From Pseudomonas gingeri (lineage in GTDB: Bacteria; Pseudomonadota; Gammaproteobacteria; Pseudomonadales; Pseudomonadaceae), in the NCBI RefSeq assembly GCF_013385635.1, contig NZ_JACAPR010000008.1, positions 248,001 through 312,000 on the forward strand: DNA of 64,000 bases, given 5' to 3'. How positions within the stretch are numbered: the first letter of the stretch is position 1; each line of letters starts with the position of its first letter. The translations under genes were made by a program, and so were the position numbers. Below are positions 48,316 through 56,336 of this stretch, piece by piece. The notes under the pieces are model-generated. The model worked only from the letters and a program-made list of their open reading frames with translations, was not told the DNA's origin and did no database searches.

Positions 48316-49092
48316 TTAGCTCCAGTAGGCCAAAGGCTGGTGTTCGCCGTAGTAACCGATAAAGACGCCGAGGGTGACGCGGGTGCTGGTGGCCGAAGGG
48401 CGCACCGCATGGATCAGTCGCGGGTTGAGCAGGATCAGGTCGCCGGGTTCGGGCTTGATCACGAAGTCCGGCGGCGGCAACAGGTGGCGCTCGATGCCAT
48501 AGGCCCGTTCGCCACGCAGGCGCTGGTACTCCTGCTCATCGGGTTCGATGCCCCAGATCTCCAGTTCACCGCCGTCGTCGGGGATCTGCAGGTAGATATT
48601 GGTCGAGAGCTGGCTCAGCAACTGCCGGCCATGACCGGACGGGGTGTTGCGCTCCAGGTCGTCGGTGTGGGGCGTGAGGTCGACGCCGCTGCCCTGGAAA
48701 CGGGCGATCCCGACAAAGCACTTCTGCCCTTGCACCTGCAAGAGATGCGCGCCGCTCGGCCAGACCTCGTCCAGCAGCAGGCGCAGTTCGTCGATGGGCG
48801 AGGCCAGCGGGCGGAACAGGTTGCGGATCCTGCGGATATTCGGCAACGCCAGCGCGTGGTACTCGGCGCGGCTCTGTTCATCCTGGATCTCGATGTAGGC
48901 CTTGCCGACCCGGACGAACTCGCGCTGCTCGCTGAACGCACTCCTGAGGTCCTCCTGATAAAGCTTGTCGCGGGCCAGTTGCAAGGTGTCCGGCGGGCAG
49001 AAGCCCTTGAGCTGGACCCCGTAGGAACGTTTCTCCACGACATCGAGGATATGTCGTGCTTCAAGCTGATCGGCAGTGGTCACGGTAAACAT
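48316..49092 (-). CDS. 2OG-Fe(II) oxygenase
   Basis: A 258-residue 2-oxoglutarate and iron-dependent oxygenase. The facial triad is H142-x-D144 (PHTDD) and H228 (LIHAV), with R238 (STRVTLG) for 2-oxoglutarate. It is probably a hydroxylase or desaturase. Directly upstream of, and coupled to, the cyclodipeptide-synthase-like gene, so its substrate may be the cyclic dipeptide or the amino acid before loading. AGGAG lies five bases before the ATG. Other oxygenases of this fold act on free amino acids. Confidence 0.85.
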   Translation of the reverse strand: MFTVTTADQLEARHILDVVEKRSYGVQLKGFCPPDTLQLARDKLYQEDLRSAFSEQREFVRVGKAYIEIQDEQSRAEYHALALPNIRRIRNLFRPLASPIDELRLLLDEVWPSGAHLLQVQGQKCFVGIARFQGSGVDLTPHTDDLERNTPSGHGRQLLSQLSTNIYLQIPDDGGELEIWGIEPDEQEYQRLRGERAYGIERHLLPPPDFVIKPEPGDLILLNPRLIHAVRPSATSTRVTLGVFIGYYGEHQPLAYWS

Positions 49093-49102
49093 GAAAACTC
49101 CT

Positions 49103-50161
49103 TCAATTCCCTGAAAGTGATGGACTGTGCACAGCAGTGTTGAAGCGTTGATCGAAATGCTCGTCGGCCTTGAATACGGCCTGGATGACGCCCTCTTCCC
49201 GATACAGGTCGGCGGTGTGTTGCACGTCGTCGATCACCGCCGGCCCGACATCGATGCGATGGGCCAGGGCGAAGCGGTTGGAACGTTCGTGGATTTCCAG
49301 CGGCAGGCCGCTGTAGCCGGCCTGGATCGCGGAAAAGGCTGCTTGGTGGGCGTTGGCCCAGTCGTAGGCCCGGGCCAGGCGCCGCAGGAAGTCGTCGATC
49401 TGCGCCGGCTTGTCGCGGATCGCCGTGTCGTTGGCCACCAGCAACATATGCCCGGCGAACAGCCCGGCACCGCTGACCAGCACCCGCGTGCCACCCTCCA
49501 GCTGGACCATGCTGGTGTACGGGTCCCAGGTCGACCAGGCATCGGCATCGCCGTTGGCCAGCAGGGTTCGCGACTCGCCCGGGGCGAGGAAGATGAACTG
49601 CGCATCGTGCCCGTGCAGCCCCACTGAACGCAGTGCCGCCAGGGCCAGGAAATGACCGATGGAACCGCGGGTGGTGGTGATGCGCCGGCCCTTGAGATCG
49701 GCGGCCTGCTTGAGCGGTGAATCGTCCTTGACCACGATGGCCACGGCGGTCGGGGTGACATTGACCTTGATCACCCCGACGGTTTTCAGCGGCGCACCGG
49801 CGGCCGCGGCAAACACAAAGGGCGCGTCGCCCAGGCTGCCGATGTCCACCGCGCCGGCCGCGAGGGCTTCGGCGGTGGGCGCGGCGGCGGCGAACGAGGC
49901 AAACTCGATCGGGTACGGCAGGTTGTCCAGCTCACCGGCGGCCTGCAGGAGGATCTTCAGCGACTGCTTCTGGCTGGAGACCCGCAACGGCTCGGCGGCC
50001 TGGGCACTTATGCACAGCAACAACACCAGAAAAACACCGCACCGCTGTAGGAGCCGGCTTGCCGGCGATGACAACCGTTCAGGCGATGCAGGACTCACCG
50101 GCCTCATCGCCGGCAAGCCGGCTCCCACACGGACAGGGGTGACATCGATGTGCAGGTTCAT
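49103..50161 (-). CDS. Periplasmic substrate-binding protein (sulfonate/taurine/NMT1-type)
   Basis: Binding protein of the nitrate/sulfonate/taurine type (blocks AVDIGSLGDAPFV, LKGRRITTTRGSIGHFLALAAL, DAWSTWDPYT), about 300 mature residues. The signal-peptide core is VFLVLLLCISAQA. The first 40 codons come from a REPIN (50046-50130): no other in-frame start lies close to the signal peptide, so the true start is unclear. ATG 50161, GTG 50164 (directly after the TonB receptor stop), and ATG 50107 inside the REPIN are options. No permease or ATPase gene adjoins it. Confidence 0.75.
   Translation of the reverse strand: MNLHIDVTPVRVGAGLPAMRPVSPASPERLSSPASRLLQRCGVFLVLLLCISAQAAEPLRVSSQKQSLKILLQAAGELDNLPYPIEFASFAAAAPTAEALAAGAVDIGSLGDAPFVFAAAAGAPLKTVGVIKVNVTPTAVAIVVKDDSPLKQAADLKGRRITTTRGSIGHFLALAALRSVGLHGHDAQFIFLAPGESRTLLANGDADAWSTWDPYTSMVQLEGGTRVLVSGAGLFAGHMLLVANDTAIRDKPAQIDDFLRRLARAYDWANAHQAAFSAIQAGYSGLPLEIHERSNRFALAHRIDVGPAVIDDVQHTADLYREEGVIQAVFKADEHFDQRFNTAVHSPSLSGN
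50046..50130. repeat. REPIN inside the 5' end of the binding-protein gene
   Basis: TAGGAGCCGGCTTGCCGGCGAT on the left and its inverse (ATCGCCGGCAAGCCGGCTCC) on the right; the element has the same type as the arrays at 30.8-32.2 kb but with a different middle. It is in frame with the downstream gene. Confidence 0.85.
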
Positions 50162-50164
50162 CAC

Positions 50165-52627
50165 TCAAAACGCCAGGCTGATGCGGCTGTAGTAGTACCC
50201 GCCACCCAGTCCGTACGGCGAGAACATGCCGTACTCATAGGTGCCGGCCCAGGCCTTGAGGCCGATCTTGTCCGGGTACACGTCGAACAGGTTGTTCGCC
50301 CCCACCGCCACCGTCAGGTTCTGGGTGACGTCATAGGCCACATCCAGGTCGGTGATCCACTTGGCACTGTAGGTACGGTCGTCGGCCGGGTTGTTGGCGC
50401 CCTCGGTGTATTCGCCGAAACGGGTGAACTGCAGATTGGTGGTCCAGTCGCCGATCTTGTAGTTGCCGGACAGGATCCATTTGTCCTTGGGCGTGGCCTT
50501 GGTCAGGTCCAGTTGCTGCTGGCGGTCGAACAGCACGTACTGCGAGCCGAGACTGGCCAGCGCCGCCGGGGTGTCGGCGAGGCTGCGGATGGTGGTCTTG
50601 TTGCGGTTGTAGGCCACGCTCCATTTCGCCGAGCCGTATTCGCCGAAGGACTGGCTGTAGTCCGCCACCAGGTCGACGCCCTTGGTCCGGGTGTCGGCGG
50701 CATTGGCGTAGTACTGCCCGGCCAGGTTCGGCGACAGGCCGTTGTTGACCAGGATCTGCGACACCGCCGGGCCCTTGAGGATGCCGGTCTGGAGGATCCG
50801 CTTGTCGATATCGATCAGGTAGAAATCCGCCGTCAGCCGCAACCGCTCCGCCGGTTCGGCGGTAAAGCCGAGGCTGTAGTTGCGCGAGGTTTCCGGTTCC
50901 AGGTCCTTGGCGCCCAGGGCTCGCCCCTCGGGCGAATCCGGACGCATCTGCTTGGTCCGCACGTTGGTGGTCGTGCCGCTGGAAAACTGGGTGACGGTGC
51001 TGGTGGTGGAGAACACGCTCTGGGCCAGGGACGGCGCCCGGAAGCCGTTGCTGACCGCTGCCCGCACCGCATAGCCGGGGAGGAACTCATAACGGGTGGT
51101 GAGCTTGCCGCTGGCCGTCTCGCCCACGCCCAGGTTGTATTTCTCATAACGCGCCGCCGCGCCCACGTACCACTTGGGCGTGACATTCAGGCCCAGGTCG
51201 ACATAGGCCGCATCGCTGTGGCGCTGCAATGAATAGGCGTCTTCCGGTGTGGTGCCGTTGACCGAAAACAGCCCCGGGTCCGGCACCTTGCCGGCAAACG
51301 GCCCGGTGGTCGGCACATAGCTGCCGAAGTTGTAGGAGTTCGGCTCACCGGCTTCCAGGGCGTACTTCTCCCAGCGGTGCTCGACACCGAACGAGGTTTC
51401 CAGCGGGCTGCTCCAACCGATATCCAGGGCCCGGCTGAAATCCAGGTTGGTGGTCCACTGGTCGAAGATCAGGTTGCCCAGGTGGAAGTCATGCTGACCG
51501 TAGGGACCGTTGGAAATATTCAGGTTGTTGGCTGTGTCGAGAACCGCGCGGTCCTTGCCATAGGTGCTGCTCAGGTCCCAGTCCCAGTTACCGACCAGGC
51601 CCTTGGCACCACCGGCGAACTGGAAGTCCACCTCGTGGATCTCGCGCCGGGCCTGGCCGCCATTGGGGTACGGCGCATCGGGAACGCCCGCCAGGCTGGT
51701 GATATCGGTGGGCTTGCGATGGCCCAGGTCCTTGTTGCTGTTGCGGTAGCTGAGGGTGGAAAACGAATACAGCTTGAGGTCGTCCTGCAGCGGCAGTTCC
51801 AGGTTGTAGGCCAGGCTGCTGGTGCGGTCGCGGCCCAGGCCGTACTCCCCCCCCCAGCCATGCCGGTTGCTTTCGCGGGGATCGGGCGAGCCGTCCGGTT
51901 GGTTGAAATACAACTGGCCGCTGGCCGCGGCCGCCCGTTCGTAAGGCTCCTGGACCTTGCCGTCGAAGGAGAGGTTGAAAAAGCCGCCGCTCTCTCCCAG
52001 CTTCGAACCCCAGTTGGCCGCTTCGTGTCCGGTGGTGCCGTCGCCGTCATAGTATTGGCCCAGGCTGGTATCGGAGGTCAGGCCCTCGGCATTGCGCTTG
52101 AGGATGATATTGATCACCCCGGCAATCGCGTCCGAGCCGTACTGCGCCGCCGCCCCGTCGCGCAGCACCTCGATACGCTCGATGGAAGCCGTGGGAATCA
52201 GGTCAAGGTCCACCGGCACCGAGGCGTTGCCGACCCGCGCGCCGTTGTTGATCAACGCCGAATTGTGGCGGCGCTTGCCGTTGACCAGGATCAGCACCTG
52301 ATCGCCACCGAGGCCGCGCATGCTCACACCACGGACCAGGAACGCGGTGCCGCCGCCGTTGATGGTCGGTACGTTGAACGACGGCAACAGGCGACCGAGC
52401 ATTTCCTTCAGGCCGTTCTGGCCAATGGTGCGCAACTGCTCGCTGCTGATCACATCGATCGGGGCCGGGCTGTCGGTGACCGTGCGTTGCTGGCTGCCGC
52501 GCACACCGGTGACCACCACGGTACCGAGGGTCTCGTCGGCGGCGAACAGCGCCTGGGACGTGGCGAGGCTGAGCAGGGCGGCACTGAACGGGGCCGCGAG
52601 CCGGGTATTGCCAAAAGTAGAAGCCAT
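50165..52627 (-). CDS. TonB-dependent outer-membrane receptor
   Basis: An 820-residue beta-barrel receptor with an N-terminal plug. A signal peptide (AALLSLATSQALFA) precedes a TonB-box-like GTVVVTG. Plug motifs include RDGAAAQYGSDAIAGVINIILKR, and the C-terminus ends in aromatic SLAF, as outer-membrane proteins do. The start at 52627 has AGGAAGGA upstream. The plug does not match siderophore receptors closely enough to name a ligand. Between RidA and binding-protein genes, it probably imports a substrate of this operon. Confidence 0.87.
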   Translation of the reverse strand: MASTFGNTRLAAPFSAALLSLATSQALFAADETLGTVVVTGVRGSQQRTVTDSPAPIDVISSEQLRTIGQNGLKEMLGRLLPSFNVPTINGGGTAFLVRGVSMRGLGGDQVLILVNGKRRHNSALINNGARVGNASVPVDLDLIPTASIERIEVLRDGAAAQYGSDAIAGVINIILKRNAEGLTSDTSLGQYYDGDGTTGHEAANWGSKLGESGGFFNLSFDGKVQEPYERAAAASGQLYFNQPDGSPDPRESNRHGWGGEYGLGRDRTSSLAYNLELPLQDDLKLYSFSTLSYRNSNKDLGHRKPTDITSLAGVPDAPYPNGGQARREIHEVDFQFAGGAKGLVGNWDWDLSSTYGKDRAVLDTANNLNISNGPYGQHDFHLGNLIFDQWTTNLDFSRALDIGWSSPLETSFGVEHRWEKYALEAGEPNSYNFGSYVPTTGPFAGKVPDPGLFSVNGTTPEDAYSLQRHSDAAYVDLGLNVTPKWYVGAAARYEKYNLGVGETASGKLTTRYEFLPGYAVRAAVSNGFRAPSLAQSVFSTTSTVTQFSSGTTTNVRTKQMRPDSPEGRALGAKDLEPETSRNYSLGFTAEPAERLRLTADFYLIDIDKRILQTGILKGPAVSQILVNNGLSPNLAGQYYANAADTRTKGVDLVADYSQSFGEYGSAKWSVAYNRNKTTIRSLADTPAALASLGSQYVLFDRQQQLDLTKATPKDKWILSGNYKIGDWTTNLQFTRFGEYTEGANNPADDRTYSAKWITDLDVAYDVTQNLTVAVGANNLFDVYPDKIGLKAWAGTYEYGMFSPYGLGGGYYYSRISLAF

Positions 52628-52655
52628 GACTCGAATATCCTTCCTGTGGACCGGC

Positions 52656-53153
52656 TCAACGCGCCTTGGCGGCAACGGTTTCGACTTCGATCAGGGCGCC
52701 GGGCAACACCAGTCCGGCCACCTGCACCGTGGTGCGGGCCGGCTTCAGCGGTTGCTTTTCCGTGCCGAAGAACTCCCGGAAGGCGGTCTGCAGGCCGTCG
52801 AAATCCAGCTTGCCGCCCAGCGCCGGATCGCCCACCAGGTAGATGCGCAACTGCACCACATCGCCCAGGCCGAGCCCCTGGCCGGCGAGGATCGTCTCAA
52901 CCTTGCGCAGCACCGCCCGGGCCTGGGTCTCGGTGTTGCCGACGGCATGCACCTGGTCCTTGGCGGCCTTGGGGTCGACGGGATCGGGCAGCAACCCGGA
53001 GAGGTAGGTGACCTCGGCATTGGCCGGCAGGGTCACCGATTGCAGGATCGGCGAATTGGGATAGGTCGACGGCACTCGCTGGATCGAGGCGGCCTGGGCG
53101 CTGCTCGCGGCGAAAAGGATCCCCAACCCCAACAGGGTTTTCTTGAAAAACAT
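52656..53153 (-). CDS. Secreted RidA/YjgF-family protein
   Basis: A 165-residue protein: signal peptide 1-22 (LLGLGILFAASSAQA) and a full RidA domain. The substrate-binding Arg140 in PARTTVQVAG and the following GALIEVE match active RidA proteins, which hydrolyse reactive imines and enamines to ketones and ammonia. Most RidA proteins are cytosolic; this one should be periplasmic. It follows a Tat-exported amine oxidase gene, which would make its substrate. Confidence 0.85.
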   Translation of the reverse strand: MFFKKTLLGLGILFAASSAQAASIQRVPSTYPNSPILQSVTLPANAEVTYLSGLLPDPVDPKAAKDQVHAVGNTETQARAVLRKVETILAGQGLGLGDVVQLRIYLVGDPALGGKLDFDGLQTAFREFFGTEKQPLKPARTTVQVAGLVLPGALIEVETVAAKAR

Positions 53154-53241
53154 ACGGACACTCCAAGGTTTTTTTATGCCGGCCTCGGATGTCCGCTACC
53201 CGGCAAATCGATGTGGCTGTTTTAGTGAGAGCGCGGCTTTT

Positions 53242-54819
53242 TCAGGCCGTTTGCTTGATGGGCGAGCGTTGGGCCCGCTCGAAGAGATGGCGGACCACAC
53301 GCCGTGCCGCGCCGGCGGCGGCTTCCTGCCAGATACCGACCCCGCTGTGGGCCAGGCCGTCGCTGGTCAGGTAGACCCGGCCCTGGGCCTGGTTGAGCAG
53401 GCTGTAGTCCGGATCGGCCACTTCATGGTTGATCCACGGGCCGAGGTTGTAGGGAATCTTCGCCCAGGCAATCGCCAGCGGCTTGCGCAGTTCATGGCCG
53501 TGGCCGGGGTGCAGCAACTCCACCGCCTGGCGTGACAGGGCAATCTGTTCGTCCAGGCTTTTCTCGCCGAAGCGGCGGGCGGTTTCGCCGTTGTTGTAGG
53601 CCGCCACCAACACGCCTTCGGCCTGGTTGAAACCGCCGCTGGGGTACCACAGGCCGGAGGCCTCCTGGTTGATGAAGGACAGTCCGCCGTAGATCTGGTA
53701 ATCGCTTTCCCAGAAGCGCCGAGACTGCCAGGCGACCTTGTTGGCATAGCCGAACTGCACTGCGGCAATCGCCTGCCGCACCGGCTGGGTGAGGTTGTTC
53801 TCGACCTTGGCCAGCAACGGCAGCGGCAAGGCGCTGATCACATAGTCGGCGCGCAACGAGTGGCTGTGGCCGCTGCGCCGGTCGAGGTAACCGACCTCGA
53901 CAAAATCCGCCTGGTTGTCAATCGAACGCACCTCGACACCCAGGCGCAACTCCGCCTTCAGGTGCCGCTCGAACGCCTTGGGGATCCGGTCCATGCCGCC
54001 CACCGGCTGGAACATGGTCGGGGAAAACTCCGGGTATTCGTCGATCATCAGCGCCGTGGTCAACGCCGGGTTGAGCAGGGTCTGCAACGGCAAGGGGTCG
54101 CGCTTCTGCGCCAATTGATCGCCCGCTCCCGGCCAGACCTTGTAGCCGGAGCGCGCCGAGCCGAGGTATTCGAGCTTGTCCGAGAGGTCGCCCCAGGTCT
54201 TGAGGAAACTCAGCAGGTTGCTGCGGTCCGCCGGGCTGAGTTCCTGATCGAGGGCGTGACGATTGACCGCCTTGGCCAGCAGCTCGGAAAAGTGCCCGCG
54301 GCTGTCGTTGACCGCCTGGCGGATCTGAATGGTCGGCGCGTTCAGGTCGGGGCGCACCAGGGCATTGCGGCTGGTATTGACCAGCACTTCCAGCTCGACC
54401 CCCAGCTCGCGGCAGTAGCCGAGCATCAGTTGATGGTGGCTGGGCAGGCGGCCGGGGCCGGCATTGAGGTAGAAGCCTTTGTCGAAGTCGGCAACCTGCA
54501 CGCTGCCATCGGTGTACTCGACACGATCGCCGTGGCGCACGGTCCAGTTGCGTCCGCCGACGCGTTCACGGGCTTCGAGCAGGGTTACCTTGAACCCGGC
54601 CTTCTTCAGCTCGAAAGCGCTGACCAGGCCACCGATGCCGGCACCGATCACGATCACGCTGGCGCCCTTGCCGACGGCGGCGGTAGGCAAGGCCGCGTAG
54701 TTCTCTTCGCCGGCCGTTGCCTGTTGGTTCACACCGAACAGGCCCATCACCGCCGTTGCTGCCTGCAGGCCGCCCACGGCGGCCACACGGGCAATCAGTT
54801 GTCTTCTGGTCAACGGCAT
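53242..54819 (-). CDS. Tat-exported flavin amine/amino-acid oxidase
   Basis: A 525-residue FAD amine oxidase. A Tat signal (LTRRQLIA) at the N-terminus indicates folded export. The FAD-binding VIVIGAGIGGL (55-65) and the family block LEARERVGGR follow; the C-terminal FAD-contact region is SDGLAHSGVGIWQEAAAGAARR. It oxidises an amine or L-amino acid to an imine, giving hydrogen peroxide. CAGGGAG precedes the ATG. First gene of the operon; the secreted RidA follows. Confidence 0.87.
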   Translation of the reverse strand: MPLTRRQLIARVAAVGGLQAATAVMGLFGVNQQATAGEENYAALPTAAVGKGASVIVIGAGIGGLVSAFELKKAGFKVTLLEARERVGGRNWTVRHGDRVEYTDGSVQVADFDKGFYLNAGPGRLPSHHQLMLGYCRELGVELEVLVNTSRNALVRPDLNAPTIQIRQAVNDSRGHFSELLAKAVNRHALDQELSPADRSNLLSFLKTWGDLSDKLEYLGSARSGYKVWPGAGDQLAQKRDPLPLQTLLNPALTTALMIDEYPEFSPTMFQPVGGMDRIPKAFERHLKAELRLGVEVRSIDNQADFVEVGYLDRRSGHSHSLRADYVISALPLPLLAKVENNLTQPVRQAIAAVQFGYANKVAWQSRRFWESDYQIYGGLSFINQEASGLWYPSGGFNQAEGVLVAAYNNGETARRFGEKSLDEQIALSRQAVELLHPGHGHELRKPLAIAWAKIPYNLGPWINHEVADPDYSLLNQAQGRVYLTSDGLAHSGVGIWQEAAAGAARRVVRHLFERAQRSPIKQTA

Positions 54820-55004
54820 GCAAGCGCTCCCTGCCTGTGTGGTGGATAGTTCATTCCGTTATAGCCCGATGAAACATTCAGTTACTTCGGTCTATGGATG
54901 CCATCCTAGAGAGCGGAACTTAATAAGAGAAATACATTTTAGGTATATGCAAATATTACTTTGTTTCATATTTTATGACGGTGATATTGCATGAAATGCA
55001 TAAC
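54820..55004. promoter_or_regulatory. AT-rich promoter region of the amine oxidase-CDPS operon
   Basis: A 185-bp region between the dipeptidase stop and amine oxidase start, unusually AT-rich for this genome. It includes ATGCAAAT (54947-54954) and a palindrome TGCAT-GAA-ATGCA (54988-55000). No unambiguous -35/-10 pair was fixed. Confidence 0.45.
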
Positions 55005-56189
55005 CTATCGATCACCGCCGGCCTGGGCCCGGCCCAGTACCCGCAACAGATTGCCGCCCCAGATATTCTCCAGGTCCCGTTCGCCATAGCCCGCCGCCAG
55101 CAGCCGCGTGGTGATCTTCGGCAACTGCGAGACATCCGCCAGCCCCTCGACCCCGCCGCCGCCGTCCCAATCGGCGCCGATGCCGACATGCTCCGGGCCG
55201 ACCACCGCGAGGATATGCAACAGGTGCTTCATGTAGTCGTCGAGGGTCGCCCTCGGTTCGGGGAAGCGCGCCTCCACCTCGCGAATCCGCGCCGCCAGGT
55301 CCGCCACCTGCGCCGGTGCCATGCTCGCGGCCAGGCGAAACTCCTTGTACAGCGGCCCGAGGGCCTTGCTGCGCTCCGGGTTGGGTCGCTGCTCGATCAG
55401 ATCGCTGGGGAAGCTGTTCACCTGGATCACCCCGCCCTTGGCCGCCAGCGCCCGCAAGCGGCGATCATCGAGGTTGCGCGGATGCGCGGTGATCGCCCGG
55501 CTGCCGGAGTGGGACGCGATGACTGGTGCCGTGGACAAGGCCAGCACCTGATCGAAGACCTGGTCGGAGGCATGGGAAACATCCAGCAGGATACCCAGGC
55601 GATTGGCCTCGGCCACCAGTTCCCTGCCCCTGGGACTCAGGCCATGCCATTGCGGCAGCGCGCTGGCCGAGTCGGCGAAGTCGTTGTTCGCCGAATGCAC
55701 CAGGCCGAGCATGCGCAGGCCGAGACGCCGGTAGGTCAGCAGGCGGCCGGGATCGGCCGCCAACGGCTCGGCGTTCTCCATGCTGATAAACACCACCCGC
55801 TGGTGCCGCGCGACGATCTTCGGGACATCCTCGGCGCTCAGGGCCAGGGCGAACTGTCGCGGGTGAGCGGCGATCATGTCGCGAATCCGCGTGATCACCG
55901 CCAGGCCATGCTCGCTGGCCAGGGTCCGGCCTTCATCGGTCAGCGGCCCCTGGGGCGTGAATACCGCCCAGAAGCCACCGTCCAGGCCGCCCTCTTTCAT
56001 GCGCGGCAAGTCGACCTGTGACAGGTCGTCTTCATAACGGTGGCGCTGGGTGATATCCCAGCCCGGGCGGGCCAGTTGCATCGGTGTATCGAGGTGGCTG
56101 TCGAGGACGGTGAGACGTTGGTGCAGTGTGTCGGCGGCCTCGGCCGATGAGGCGATCAGCAAGGCCAGCGCGAGGGGTTTCCAAAGCAT
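55005..56189 (-). CDS. Secreted membrane-type dipeptidase (M19)
   Basis: A 394-residue renal-dipeptidase-family enzyme with a signal peptide (LALALLIASSAEA). Zinc ligands are H32 and D34 (DSHLDT), E138 (SMENAE), H206 (DVSHAS) and H227 (ASHSGS); GIGADWDG closes the active site. M19 enzymes cleave dipeptides, including those with C-terminal D-residues. GGGAGG precedes the ATG at 56189. It lies between two operons and may belong to either; the repeat upstream suggests a new unit. Confidence 0.87.
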   Translation of the reverse strand: MLWKPLALALLIASSAEAADTLHQRLTVLDSHLDTPMQLARPGWDITQRHRYEDDLSQVDLPRMKEGGLDGGFWAVFTPQGPLTDEGRTLASEHGLAVITRIRDMIAAHPRQFALALSAEDVPKIVARHQRVVFISMENAEPLAADPGRLLTYRRLGLRMLGLVHSANNDFADSASALPQWHGLSPRGRELVAEANRLGILLDVSHASDQVFDQVLALSTAPVIASHSGSRAITAHPRNLDDRRLRALAAKGGVIQVNSFPSDLIEQRPNPERSKALGPLYKEFRLAASMAPAQVADLAARIREVEARFPEPRATLDDYMKHLLHILAVVGPEHVGIGADWDGGGGVEGLADVSQLPKITTRLLAAGYGERDLENIWGGNLLRVLGRAQAGGDR

Positions 56190-56208
56190 TGAGTCCTCCC
56201 TGGGACTT

Positions 56209-56318
56209 GATCGTTCCCACGCACAGCAAAGGAATGCTTCTCTAGACGTTCTGCGTCCGCTTTGCAGGTGACGCGGAGCGTCACGGGCTGCATTCCCACG
56301 CGGAGCGTGGGAACGATC
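56209..56318. repeat. 110-bp inverted-repeat element, copy 3
   Basis: Outer arms GATCGTTCCCACGC and GCGTGGGAACGATC; the left half has diverged. It lies between the binding-protein stop and dipeptidase start. The frame of the dipeptidase runs open through it, but that extension is repeat sequence, not protein. Confidence 0.85.
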
Positions 56319-56336
56319 AGTGGATCGTTGCGGCAC

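Noticed and set aside
51850..51862. Homopolymer of C inside the TonB receptor as a phase-variation tract
   Set aside because: The run is short (nine C) and lies in an intact frame without a matching out-of-frame partner; a phase switch cannot be supported from one sequence.
56190..56336. N-terminal extension of the dipeptidase
   Set aside because: It is translation of the 110-bp repeat; the start at 56189 has a GGGAGG site and directly begins a signal peptide.
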